A stretch of 64,000 nt of DNA from Lacticaseibacillus absianus (GTDB taxonomy: Bacteria > Bacillota > Bacilli > Lactobacillales > Lactobacillaceae), in contig NZ_JABEKX010000002.1 of the NCBI RefSeq assembly GCF_013407595.1, forward strand, positions 124,001 through 188,000, given 5' to 3'. Positions within the stretch are counted from its first letter, which is position 1. Every line of letters starts with the position of its first letter. The notes beneath the pieces were generated by a model that worked only from the letters and a program-made list of their open reading frames with translations, was not told the DNA's origin and ran no database searches. Shown here one piece after another: positions 8,763-15,939 of the stretch. The position numbers and the translations under genes are program-made.

Positions 8763-8799
8763 CCAAAGGCGTCCTCAGGTGCCCTGAGGACGCCTTTGG
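8763..8799. repeat. Perfect 17-bp inverted repeat with 3-nt loop
   Basis: Arms 8763-8779 and 8783-8799 are exactly complementary around the loop TGC. Only three T follow within the stem end, so it is a weak terminator at best. It separates the 5' part of the non-coding region from the tandem units. Confidence 0.9.
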
Positions 8800-8807
8800 T
8801 GTGTCTA

Positions 8808-8981
8808 GAACCAGAGCGGCGCAAGGCCGCCCTTAGCGGGACGACTAGCCTAGCCGGGCGCCTTGGACCGCTCCTGGGTCCAAGGTGTCCGGCGTAGCTA
8901 GACGCGCCCGCGTTGGCCTTGCAGAGCTCGACGACGATTGGGAAGTAGTAAGCAAGCACCCAACCATTGGTGAGACCCCGC
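8808..8981 (+). repeat. Tandem structured unit, copy 1
   Basis: Begins GAACCAGAGCG and ends near ACCCCGC. Helices: P1 CTAGC/GCTAG (8845-8849/8897-8901), internal loop CTA/GTA, P2 GCCGGG/TCCGGC (8853-8858/8888-8893), two-base bulges on both sides, P3 CCTTGGACC/GGTCCAAGG (8861-8869/8877-8885), 7-nt loop. The 3' half (about 8924-8978, from GAGCTCGACGACG to CCCC) is nearly identical in copy 2. Confidence 0.85.
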
Positions 8982-9080
8982 CCAACGTCAGCCCCAAAGC
9001 CACAATATTGTGCGCATCCCCAGGCGTGGCCTTGCGTTGGGCCGCCTTAGACCGCACCCACATGCGCTTCGCAGCTCGAC

Positions 9081-9256
9081 GAACCAGAGCGCAGCGGAGG
9101 CGAACTTAGGGCGACAGATTGCCTAGCCAAGCGCGTTGACCCCTGGTCTTGGGGTCGGCGTGCTTGGCGTAGCAAGATGCGCGCCCGTTGCCTCCGCGGA
9201 GCTCGACGACGGTCGGGAAGCAGTAAGCAAGCACCCAACCGTTGGTAAGTCCCCGC
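9081..9256 (+). repeat. Tandem structured unit, copy 2
   Basis: Second copy, 273 bases after the first. The same architecture is kept with different bases: P1 TTGC/GCAA (9119-9122/9172-9175), loop CTA/GTA, P2 GCCAAGC/GCTTGGC (9126-9132/9162-9168), two-base bulges, P3 GTTGACCCC/GGGGTCGGC (9135-9143/9151-9159), 7-nt loop. Both strands of P2 and P3 changed together, which argues for selection on RNA pairing. Confidence 0.85.
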
Positions 9257-9309
9257 GCGCCGCCACCGACCGGTGCCACCTTCAGTCCGAGTCCAAGTGA
9301 CGCCAAAAA

Positions 9310-9343
9310 CCCAGCCTCGCGCGAATGCGAGGCTGGGCTTTTT
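9310..9343. terminator. Bidirectional terminator between the non-coding region and phn genes
   Basis: CCCAGCCTCGC (9310-9320) pairs with GCGAGGCTGGG (9327-9337); T run on the plus strand and A run before it, so it works for the plus-strand RNA and for the minus-strand phn operon. Confidence 0.92.
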
Positions 9344-9364
9344 CAACTTGCGATCAGGGGCGAC

Positions 9365-10168
9365 TCACACTAGCCGCTTGCGCAGGGTACCAGAGAGCCA
9401 ATCGACGATCGTGACCATCAGGATGATGCCGAGCAGGATAATGCCGACGCGGCTCCATGAACGGGTCTGAATCGCGAAGATCAGCGGCGTGCCGACCCCG
9501 CCAGCGCCGACCATCCCGAGGATGGAGGCAGAGCGGATGGCTAGCTCGAAGCGGTACAACGTGTTGGAGACGAATTCCGGCAGCAGCTGTGGCAGGCTGG
9601 CCAGGATGGTGACATCCAGGCGCGAGCCCCCGGCTGCGGTGACGGATTCGCCGGCGCCTTGATCCATGTTCTCGATCGCCTCGGAGAACAGCTTGGCCAG
9701 CATGCCGACGCTGTGGAACCCGACGGCGAGTACCCCGGCAAAGGAGCCGGGTCCGACGGCCTTGATAAACATCAGCGCCATGACGATCTCAGGGAAGGTC
9801 CGGATCGCGGTCAGGATGAATTTGCCGGAACGCGAGGTGAGCCAGAACTTGTTGGGGGTGTGTGCCGCCCAGAACGCGAAGGGCAGACTGATGATCGCGC
9901 TGATGAAGGTCCCTAGGAAGGCGATCCCGAGGGTCTGGAGCAGGGCGTTGGTCAAGTCTTCGCCATCACCGGTCCAGACGTAGCCCCAGTCGGGGTGGAT
10001 CAGGCCGGCCCACATGGACTTGGCAACGACCACCGCGTTTTCCTTCAGCGCAAAGCTCGGCATGCCGGTGAAGGACCAGCCGACCAGCACGAGGACGGCC
10101 GCCCAGCCGAGCCAAAAGCCGAGGCGGTGTGCCGCTGGGGCCTTAGGTAACTTATTCGTCTCTGTCAT
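9365..10168 (-). CDS. phnE: Phosphonate/phosphite-type ABC transporter permease (second PhnE)
   Basis: One of two membrane subunits of the importer encoded by this operon. The 267-aa protein has about six membrane segments and the inner-membrane component signature for contact with the ATPase, in MLAKLFSEAIENMDQGAGESVTAAGGSRLDV (EAA loop). The N-terminal 20 residues are cytoplasmic. ATG at 10168 overlaps the stop of the first permease by 4 bases. It is the last gene, ending at the bidirectional terminator. Paired PhnE subunits are usual in Firmicutes; ligand may be phosphonate, phosphite or another phosphorus compound. Confidence 0.9.
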   Translation of the reverse strand: MTETNKLPKAPAAHRLGFWLGWAAVLVLVGWSFTGMPSFALKENAVVVAKSMWAGLIHPDWGYVWTGDGEDLTNALLQTLGIAFLGTFISAIISLPFAFWAAHTPNKFWLTSRSGKFILTAIRTFPEIVMALMFIKAVGPGSFAGVLAVGFHSVGMLAKLFSEAIENMDQGAGESVTAAGGSRLDVTILASLPQLLPEFVSNTLYRFELAIRSASILGMVGAGGVGTPLIFAIQTRSWSRVGIILLGIILMVTIVDWLSGTLRKRLV

Positions 10169-10944
10169 AGTAAGGCCTCCCGGGTTTTGCCGCTGACGTA
10201 ATCGATCAGGAGCACGACGACGAAGATCACGAGTACCATCAGGCCGACGCGGTCATAGCGAAACATGGACAGTGCCTGTTGAAGGTAGACCCCGATCCCG
10301 CCGGCTCCGAGGTAGCCGAGGACAGTCGAGGCGCGCACGTTGATCTCGAACGCGTACAGGACATAGGAGACGAAGTAATTGGCGATCTGCGGAAAAACTG
10401 CGAAGCGAATGATCTCCAGGCGCCCGGCACCGGCTGCCCGGACCGCTTCGAGCGGGCCGGGGTCGATGGTCTCGACAGCTTCATAGAACAGCTTGCCGAC
10501 CATGCCGAAGGTGAAGATTGCTAGGGTGATGACCCCGGCGACCGGGCCGATGCCGACAACGGCGACGAACAGTGCAGCGAGCATCAGGTCCGGGATCGTC
10601 CGCACGATGTTCAGGATGAAGCGGAACACGCCGACGACCACTTTGTTGGTCACGATGTTGCGGGCGACCAGCAGCGCATAGGGGAACGCGAGCACGGAGC
10701 CGATCAGGGTCCCGAGCACGGCCATCTTGATGGTCTCAAGCATTGGGGCAAACACGTAAGGGGTGTAGTGCCAGTCCGGTTGGCACATCTCGACGAAGAT
10801 CTTGGTGAACTCGCCGAAGTTCTCGAAGAACTTGCCGATGTGGGCGTCGGTGATGATCGCCGACCAGATCAGGCCGAGCACCATGACCGCGGTGAGCACC
10901 CATTTTTGCCACGGAAAAGCGCGCTTAGGTAGGCTCATGCTCAC
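10165..10944 (-). CDS. phnE: Phosphonate/phosphite-type ABC transporter permease (first PhnE)
   Basis: Companion permease, 259 aa, same fold and EAA loop ([31 protein letters not shown]), about six membrane segments, and the conserved ending [18 protein letters not shown] seen in both copies. Diverged from the second permease but clearly paralogous, so the channel is a heterodimer. The start overlaps the phnC stop (ATGA) and its stop overlaps the next start, so all three are translationally coupled. Confidence 0.9.
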   Translation of the reverse strand: MSMSLPKRAFPWQKWVLTAVMVLGLIWSAIITDAHIGKFFENFGEFTKIFVEMCQPDWHYTPYVFAPMLETIKMAVLGTLIGSVLAFPYALLVARNIVTNKVVVGVFRFILNIVRTIPDLMLAALFVAVVGIGPVAGVITLAIFTFGMVGKLFYEAVETIDPGPLEAVRAAGAGRLEIIRFAVFPQIANYFVSYVLYAFEINVRASTVLGYLGAGGIGVYLQQALSMFRYDRVGLMVLVIFVVVLLIDYVSGKTREALL

Positions 10945-11705
10945 GCCTCCTCCTGGCCGCTGTAGATCGCCGCCATGGTCGCGGCGTCGGCGCTGGTGAC
11001 TGGACCATCGAAGACCTTCTCGCCTGCGCGGATCCCGACGATGCGGGTCCCATACTCCTGGGCCAACTCGACATTGTGCAGGTTGATCAGAATGGTGATC
11101 CCCAGCTCTTGGTTGATCCGCCGCAGGTCGTCCATCACACGCTTGGTGGTCTGCGGGTCGAGGCTGGCGATCGGTTCATCGGCCAAGATAATGCGCGGCG
11201 ACTGGGTGAGCGCCCGCGCAATGGAGACGCGCTGTTGTTGGCCGCCGGAGAGCTGATCGGCGCGCGTGTAGACCTTATCCGCCAGCTCGACGGTCTGCAG
11301 GGCCTCGTACGCGCGTTGCTTGTCCTCGGCGGAGAACAGGCCGAAGAGCATCTTCCACGTCGGGTAATAGCCGACGCGCCCGGTCAGCACGTTCTTGAGC
11401 ACGGTGGCGCGGCGGACCAGGTTGAAGTTCTGGAAGATCATCCCGATCTTGCGCCGGATGTGCAGCAGTTGCTTACCGCGGGCCTTCGTGATCGATTCGC
11501 CATCGATGCGGATGTCACCGCTGGAGATATCGTGCAGGCGGTTGACGGCGCGCATCAACGTGCTTTTGCCAGCCCCGCTCAGGCCGACAACGACGACGAA
11601 CTCGCCGGGCATGATGGTCAAGTCGATGTCCTTGAGGCCGATGACCCCGTTGGTGTAGATCTTGTTCACGTGCTCGAATTCAATGACGGGCTTTGGTTCT
11701 GCCAT
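10941..11705 (-). CDS. phnC: Phosphonate/phosphite-type ABC transporter ATPase PhnC
   Basis: Cytoplasmic ATPase that powers the importer; 254 aa, usual length. Walker A is GLSGAGKST at about 42-50, Q-loop in [10 protein letters not shown], signature [15 protein letters not shown], Walker [15 protein letters not shown], and switch His in [10 protein letters not shown]. The spacing [22 protein letters not shown] is typical of PhnC. ATG at 11705 follows AGGAGG. A cluster of inverted repeats separates it from phnD, which probably lets the binding protein be made in excess. Confidence 0.93.
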   Translation of the reverse strand: MAEPKPVIEFEHVNKIYTNGVIGLKDIDLTIMPGEFVVVVGLSGAGKSTLMRAVNRLHDISSGDIRIDGESITKARGKQLLHIRRKIGMIFQNFNLVRRATVLKNVLTGRVGYYPTWKMLFGLFSAEDKQRAYEALQTVELADKVYTRADQLSGGQQQRVSIARALTQSPRIILADEPIASLDPQTTKRVMDDLRRINQELGITILINLHNVELAQEYGTRIVGIRAGEKVFDGPVTSADAATMAAIYSGQEEA

Positions 11706-11730
11706 GTGGGTATTCCTCCTATAATGACGG

Positions 11731-11838
11731 GCGGCAATGGCGCCATTGCCGCAAACACGCGGCCGTGCAATAGATCACGGCCGCGTGTAAGACGATGCGG
11801 TGGGCGTCAAAACGAGGCTGAGAGTGCCTCTCAGCCTC
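11731..11838 (-). promoter_or_regulatory. Three consecutive inverted repeats between phnD and phnC
   Basis: A perfect 22-bp palindrome (11731-11752), a 13-bp stem with 8-nt loop (11755-11767/11776-11788), and an 11-bp stem with 3-nt loop (11814-11824/11828-11838). On the minus strand the last is followed by TTTT, so it can act as a partial terminator after phnD; the others may protect the phnD message from 3' decay or mark a processing site. Confidence 0.65.
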
Positions 11839-11858
11839 GCTCGGACGAGCCCCCAAGA

Positions 11859-12797
11859 TCACTCGGCGTCAGCGTTCGCGATCTTTTCGTACTTGCGCAC
11901 GATATCGAAGTTCGAATCCTTACTGTGGACGTACCCTTCGTGGGTGTAGACACTTGAGATGATCGCGTGGCCCTTCTTGGTCTTCGCGATCTTGATGAAG
12001 GCGTTGGCGAGCTTGGTGCGGAAGGCCTTGCTCATATCGGTGCGGACCGCGATGGTATCGTTCGGGATCGGCTTGGTGAAGTACAGCGGGATCACTTTGT
12101 CCATGATGTCCGGCACGTCCTTCTTGACCACGTTGCGGGCGTCTTCGAACACGAAGGCCGCGTCCGTGTCACCGTTCAGAACGGACATGACGCCTTGGTC
12201 GTGCCCCTTGACGGTGACCAGCGTGTCGTCTTTGGCGATGTCGATCCCCTTGTTCTTCAGCTCGACCATCGGCCAGATGTAGCCGGCAGAACTGGTGACG
12301 TCTTGGACCGCGATCTTCTTACCCTTGAGGTCATTGATCGACTTGATCTTAGAGCCCTTCTTGACCACGATCATGGACCGGTAGCTGTCGGAGAGCTTGG
12401 TGGTCGAGAGACCACCTGGTTGCTTGATCCCGAAGCGCTGCGCCTGAAGCAAGATGTCTGCGGCGCCTTGCTTGTGGGCCTGAACGTAGCCGTCAGGTGG
12501 CAGGAAGCCAACATCGACTTGCTTAGAGTCCATGGCTTCGACGATCGAGTTGTAGTCGGTCGAGACGGAGACCTTGACCGGGATCCCGAGCTCCTTTTTC
12601 AGGAGCCCTTCCAGCGGCTTGGCCTTGGCTTCGATCGTGTCGGCCTGGGATGACGGAACGAATTGGATGTTCAACGACTTGGGCGTGTAGCTGGTCTTGC
12701 TGCTCTTGTCGCTTGCGGACTTGCTTCCACAAGCCGCCAGTGCAACGGCGGCGAGCAGGGCGGTGCCGGTCACCGCGAGTGTTTTCCAGAACTTCAT
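11859..12797 (-). CDS. phnD: Phosphate/phosphite/phosphonate-binding lipoprotein PhnD
   Basis: Extracellular substrate-binding subunit, anchored by lipid. The 312-aa protein starts MKFWKTLAVTGTALLAAVALAAC, a signal peptide ending in a lipobox with the lipidated Cys at 23. The mature part is the PhnD-like class II fold (LNIQFVPSSQADTIEAKAKPLEGLLKKEL; VDVGFLPPDGYVQA; LKGKKIAVQDVTSSAGYIWPM; DAAFVFEDARN). ATG at 12797 follows GGGGGA; the longer in-frame start runs through the promoter and was rejected. First gene of the operon. Confidence 0.92.
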   Translation of the reverse strand: MKFWKTLAVTGTALLAAVALAACGSKSASDKSSKTSYTPKSLNIQFVPSSQADTIEAKAKPLEGLLKKELGIPVKVSVSTDYNSIVEAMDSKQVDVGFLPPDGYVQAHKQGAADILLQAQRFGIKQPGGLSTTKLSDSYRSMIVVKKGSKIKSINDLKGKKIAVQDVTSSAGYIWPMVELKNKGIDIAKDDTLVTVKGHDQGVMSVLNGDTDAAFVFEDARNVVKKDVPDIMDKVIPLYFTKPIPNDTIAVRTDMSKAFRTKLANAFIKIAKTKKGHAIISSVYTHEGYVHSKDSNFDIVRKYEKIANADAE

Positions 12798-12919
12798 GCG
12801 AATGGTCCCCCAATGGATTGATTTGCGTGTTGCAACACAATTTTTCGGCAAAACACGAACATTAAAAGTGACACACCACTGATCGGGTGGCAATGTCCGA
12901 ATTTTTCTGGCCAAGTTGG

Positions 12920-12948
12920 AGTATAGACCTGGATCGGGCTGAAAACAA
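12920..12948 (-). promoter_or_regulatory. Promoter of the phn operon
   Basis: On the minus strand: TTGTTT (12948-12943), 17-bp spacer, TATACT (12925-12920). Leader of about 115 bases to phnD. Confidence 0.65.
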
Positions 12949-12960
12949 GCGCAAAACCGT

Positions 12961-13002
12961 AAAAAAACCGTCGATCGTTCGTAAATTTACGAATGATCGG
13001 CG
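12961..13002 (-). terminator. Terminator of the GNAT gene
   Basis: Long AT-centred hairpin (12967-13002; CGATC...GATCG and TTCGTAAA/TTTACGAA) followed on the minus strand by six T (12966-12961). Confidence 0.85.
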
Positions 13003-13084
13003 GAGGCTAGCGGCTTAAAATACGTGAAGTGCGACTAATTGGCCCTTGACCCGATGGGGAACAAGTCATCCGAGGGTCGAATGG

Positions 13085-13582
13085 TCAGGCGTGCAGCGTC
13101 TGCACGAGGTTGTACCACACTTCGCCGGCGTGCGTCGACGCAGAGCGGCCTTCGTTGACGAAGCCGTTGCGTGTGTAGAAGGGGACGAGCGCCGCCAGGC
13201 AGGTCAATGTCATGGCCCGGCGCCCCTGTGCGCGGGCGACATCCGCCAAGGCCGTCAGCAGTTGGCTGCCGAGTCCCTGTCCGCGGCGGGTGGGAGCGAC
13301 GGCCAGACTGAGCACCGTCTGATAGGGGGCGTCGGGCTGGTTCGGGTGCGTACGCGCGTAGAGGGCGTCGTCTAAGTAGCGTTTCGTGTAGGCGGGCCCG
13401 ACGATGAAGCCGACCACCGCCTGGGCGTCGGTGGCGACGAGGAAGGTGTCGGGGATCGTGGCGATGCGCGTCGTCATACTGGGGACGGTGGCCGCTTCGG
13501 CCGGGGTGAATCCGGCGCGCTCGATGCGCATCAGGGCGTCGAGCTGGTCGGGGGTGGCAGGGGCGATCTGGATCATGGGCAT
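13085..13582 (-). CDS. GNAT-family N-acetyltransferase
   Basis: Transfers acetyl from acetyl-CoA to an unknown amine. The 165-aa protein has the GNAT core: MIQIAPATPDQLDALMRIERAGF at the start, VGFIVGPAY (beta 4), and the acetyl-CoA loop SLAVAPTRRGQGLGSQLL with R/Q-x-x-G-x-G/A. Residues after 120 (LVPFYTRNGFVNEG) match the usual end. ATG at 13582 lies 5 bases after AAAGGA; a second ATG two codons on is possible. Transcribed alone from a promoter at 13641-13670, with a direct repeat in its leader. Confidence 0.85.
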   Translation of the reverse strand: MPMIQIAPATPDQLDALMRIERAGFTPAEAATVPSMTTRIATIPDTFLVATDAQAVVGFIVGPAYTKRYLDDALYARTHPNQPDAPYQTVLSLAVAPTRRGQGLGSQLLTALADVARAQGRRAMTLTCLAALVPFYTRNGFVNEGRSASTHAGEVWYNLVQTLHA

Positions 13583-13592
13583 GTCCTTTCTT

Positions 13593-13626
13593 ACCGGTCT
13601 GGTTCACACCCGAGACCGGTCTGGTT
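13593..13626 (-). repeat. 12-bp direct repeat at 22-bp period in the GNAT leader
   Basis: ACCGGTCTGGTT occurs at 13593-13604 and 13615-13626 without mismatch. The 22-bp period is two helical turns, as for a protein dimer binding one face. It lies between the promoter and ribosome site of the GNAT gene. Confidence 0.8.
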
Positions 13627-13640
13627 AGTCGTCTCGCGCT

Positions 13641-13670
13641 AGCATACCGCAGCTAGCGGCATCAGTTCAA
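13641..13670 (-). promoter_or_regulatory. Promoter of the GNAT gene
   Basis: Minus strand: TTGAAC (13670-13665), 18-bp spacer, TATGCT (13646-13641). Confidence 0.5.
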
Positions 13671-13800
13671 GCGGCTCGGTTCATTAAGAAACTGATAATA
13701 GCCAATTTAATCTGCTGCTATCTAGCCGTGCACAGCCGACCTGTGGTAGAATGATAATGTGAAAGCACTCTCAATCTACCCCCGAAAGGATGACCCTAAT

Positions 13801-15156
13801 ATGAAGATCATTGTTGTCGGTGCCACGCACGCAGGCACCTTTGCGACACAGCAGACCCTGACCGAACACCCCGATTACGACGTGACTGTTTACGAGAAGA
13901 ACGACACGCTGTCCTTCCTCTCCTGTGGGATCGCGTTATGGGTCGGCGGGCATGTGTCCGATCCCAACAAGATGTTTTATTCCAGCCCGGAACAGCTCGC
14001 CGAGCTCGGCGCAGACATGAAGATGGGCCACGAGGTCACGGCGATCGATAGCGCGAGCAAGACCGTCAGCGTGACCGAGCTGGCGACCGGCGCCCAGTTC
14101 ACGGATACTTATGACAAGCTGGTGTTCACGCCGGGCTCCGCGCCGATCGTACCGCCGCTGCCAGGGATCGACTCCAGCCGCGTGTTCTTCTGCAAGGACT
14201 GGAACGACGCGAAGAAGCTGCAGGCCAACGCGGATCAGATCCAGTCTGCCGTGGTGATCGGGGCCGGTTACATCGGCGCCGAGCTGGCCGAGCAGTACGC
14301 GGTCAACGGCAAGGCCGTCACCCTGGTCGACGCACTGCCGCGAGTGCTGGCGAAGAACTTCGACGCGACGATCACCGACCGCGTCGAGGCACTGTACCGC
14401 GATAACGGGACCACGTTGGCATTGGGTGAAAAGGTGATCGGATTCGAAGACACCGACACCCAGATCACCGTGACCACCGACGCTGGGCGCTACACCGCGG
14501 ACATCGCCGTCTTGGCGATCGGCTTCCGGCCGCACACCGAGCTCTTGAAGGGCCAAGTCGAGATGCTGGGCAACGGCGCGATCTTGACCGATGACTATAT
14601 GCGCACCAGCAACGAAGACATTTTTGTTGCCGGCGATAGCGCGGCTGTTCACTACAACCCGACCGGCAAGTCTGACTACATCCCGCTGGCGACCAATGCG
14701 GTGCGTCAGGGGATGCTGGTGGGCAAGAACATCGCCGCGCCGACGGAGAAGTACCTCGGGACCCAGGCCTCCAGTGCCGTTGAGCTGTTCGATCGCTGCA
14801 TCGCGGCGACCGGGCTGACCACTGAAGGCGCCAAGGCGCGCGGCGTCGCCGTCGAGAGCGTGACCATCGAGCAGGATTACCGGCCGGACTTCATGCTGAC
14901 GACCACCCCGGTGCTGGCGACGCTGACCTGGGACCCGGCAACACGCCGTGTGCTCGGCGGGGCCTTCTACAGCCAACACGATGTCTCCATGTCCGCCAAC
15001 GTCATCTCCATGGCGATCCAGACCAAGATGACGATCGATACACTGGCGATGGTCGACTTCTTCTTCCAGCCGAACTTCGACCAGCCGATCAGCTGGGTCA
15101 ACGCCGTGGCGATGGCCGCGGTGGCTCAGGCAGATCGCCTGGTGCAAGCGAACTGA
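13801..15156 (+). CDS. nox: NADH oxidase (H2O-forming), Cys42 type
   Basis: FAD enzyme that reduces O2 to water with NADH, recycling NAD+ and removing oxygen. The 451-aa protein starts MKIIVVGATHAGTFA (FAD-binding GxGxxG variant with GATHAG), carries the single redox-active Cys at residue 42 in SFLSCGIALWVGG, a second dinucleotide fold at SAVVIGAGYIGAELAEQYA for NADH, and the FAD signature EDIFVAGDSAAVHY. CoA-disulfide reductases share this fold; the Cys context fits Nox of lactic acid bacteria. ATG at 13801 follows AAAGGATG; the longer in-frame start has no ribosome site. Monocistronic with a good terminator. Confidence 0.92.
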   Translation: MKIIVVGATHAGTFATQQTLTEHPDYDVTVYEKNDTLSFLSCGIALWVGGHVSDPNKMFYSSPEQLAELGADMKMGHEVTAIDSASKTVSVTELATGAQFTDTYDKLVFTPGSAPIVPPLPGIDSSRVFFCKDWNDAKKLQANADQIQSAVVIGAGYIGAELAEQYAVNGKAVTLVDALPRVLAKNFDATITDRVEALYRDNGTTLALGEKVIGFEDTDTQITVTTDAGRYTADIAVLAIGFRPHTELLKGQVEMLGNGAILTDDYMRTSNEDIFVAGDSAAVHYNPTGKSDYIPLATNAVRQGMLVGKNIAAPTEKYLGTQASSAVELFDRCIAATGLTTEGAKARGVAVESVTIEQDYRPDFMLTTTPVLATLTWDPATRRVLGGAFYSQHDVSMSANVISMAIQTKMTIDTLAMVDFFFQPNFDQPISWVNAVAMAAVAQADRLVQAN

Positions 15157-15217
15157 TCGGCGCCCACTTCGGCGCTGGTCGCCCGTTACGCGATCGGCGT
15201 CAGCGGGCACAGGGAGG

Positions 15218-15247
15218 GCGTGTGACGTTTGTCGCACGCTTTTTTTT
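15218..15247 (+). terminator. Terminator of nox
   Basis: GCGTGTGAC (15218-15226) pairs with GTCGCACGC (15231-15239) through one wobble, followed by eight T. Confidence 0.92.
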
Positions 15248-15405
15248 GCGACCACAACCGCGTTGCGGCGCGCCCGGGGCCGGAATGGCCGGCCCGCTAC
15301 CGTGAATCGTTGCGGGGGGCTCAGCCATTTTGGGGGCGTCCCGATTTGTGCGCCAGCGCGGGGGGTTCCTGTGCTAAACTGGAAGGGATGATAAAGGAGA
15401 GAGCC

Positions 15406-15939
15406 ATGCACACAAAACTGATCGGATCAATGGCCATTGTGCTCACCCTGGTGGGGTTGAGCGCCTGCAAGCGGCAAGACAGCAGCGCGATGGGCGCCGT
15501 CTATGTCGCCAAGACCTACACGGTCGGCACCAAGACCACGAAGCTCACCGCCGCAGACGACTTGACGCTGGAGCTGTTCCTCGCAGACGCCGATCAGCGC
15601 GGCGTGCTGACGACTGCGACGGCTAGCGCTGGCACCTACTACCGCCGCTACGAGGGGTTGACCGTTGGCGCCAAGAAGCTGACGATGAACGGCGAGATCG
15701 CAGGGCTCCGGTACAGCAACGCCGATGACTTGGCCAACAATGTCAACCCGGCCACGTATTCGTACACCCAAAGCGGGGCGCATAAGGCGGTCGGGACCTA
15801 CACGCGCCGAGGCAAGACACTTGACCTGAAGATGGGCGAGACGACTTGGCACCTGACCCGAACACAGAAGCGCACGCGCGTCATGCTGCCATACGGGGTG
15901 GCGGATCAGGCCAAGACGAGCAAGCTGGATAAGGAATGA
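15406..15939 (+). CDS. Putative lipoprotein of unknown function
   Basis: Not recognised. The 177-aa protein has a lipoprotein signal peptide (MHTKLIGSMAIVLTLVGLSAC, lipid Cys at 21) and a mature domain rich in Thr, Lys and Tyr with alternating polar/nonpolar residues, suggesting beta structure (TYTVGTKTTKLTAADDLTLELF; VGTYTRRGKTLDLKMGETTWHLTR). That last segment resembles the small beta-barrel lipoproteins common in lactobacilli. ATG at 15406 follows AAAGGAGAGAG. Its stop overlaps the start of a TetR gene by 4 bases, so the regulator and the lipoprotein are linked. Confidence 0.75.
   Translation: MHTKLIGSMAIVLTLVGLSACKRQDSSAMGAVYVAKTYTVGTKTTKLTAADDLTLELFLADADQRGVLTTATASAGTYYRRYEGLTVGAKKLTMNGEIAGLRYSNADDLANNVNPATYSYTQSGAHKAVGTYTRRGKTLDLKMGETTWHLTRTQKRTRVMLPYGVADQAKTSKLDKE

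Larger units (their letters stand above)
8411..9343 (+). ncRNA. Candidate long structured non-coding RNA (~930 nt)
   Basis: About 1 kb (8356-9364) carries no believable protein gene on either strand, yet lies between a promoter and a strong terminator in the same direction. Local helices seen on the plus strand: CGCCAAGT/ACTTGGCG (8635-8642/8650-8657), GGTGGCAC/GTGCCACC (8670-8677/8688-8695), CACCGG/CCGGTG (8700-8705/8727-8732), CCGCGG/CCGCGG (8738-8743/8749-8754), a perfect 17-bp stem (8763-8799), then two related ~175-nt units (8808-8981, 9081-9256) with conserved helices and compensatory changes. Size and complexity recall the ornate large RNAs of Lactobacillales (GOLLD, ROOL), but I cannot match it to either. 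tmRNA and RNase P RNA hallmarks are absent. Inference, but well supported by structure. Confidence 0.6.

Noticed and set aside
8640-8800. T-box or other amino-acid riboswitch
   Set aside because: Several stems are present, but no T-box sequence is seen and no gene follows within reach; the next gene is on the opposite strand.
8759-9306. Two similar minus-strand ORFs (LAYYFPIVVEL / LAYCFPTVVEL) as a protein family
   Set aside because: They resemble each other only because they lie in the tandem repeat. No ribosome site precedes them, and base changes follow RNA pairing rather than synonymous positions.
8411-9343. tmRNA or RNase P RNA
   Set aside because: No tag-peptide frame, tRNA-like end, or RNase P core sequences such as GAGGAAAGTCC could be found.
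12961-13002. Operator for the phn operon
   Set aside because: The long inverted repeat is followed by six T on the minus strand directly downstream of the GNAT gene, so a terminator is the simpler reading.
13593-13626. CRISPR-like repeat
   Set aside because: Only two units, 10-bp spacer, no cas genes; better explained as an operator.
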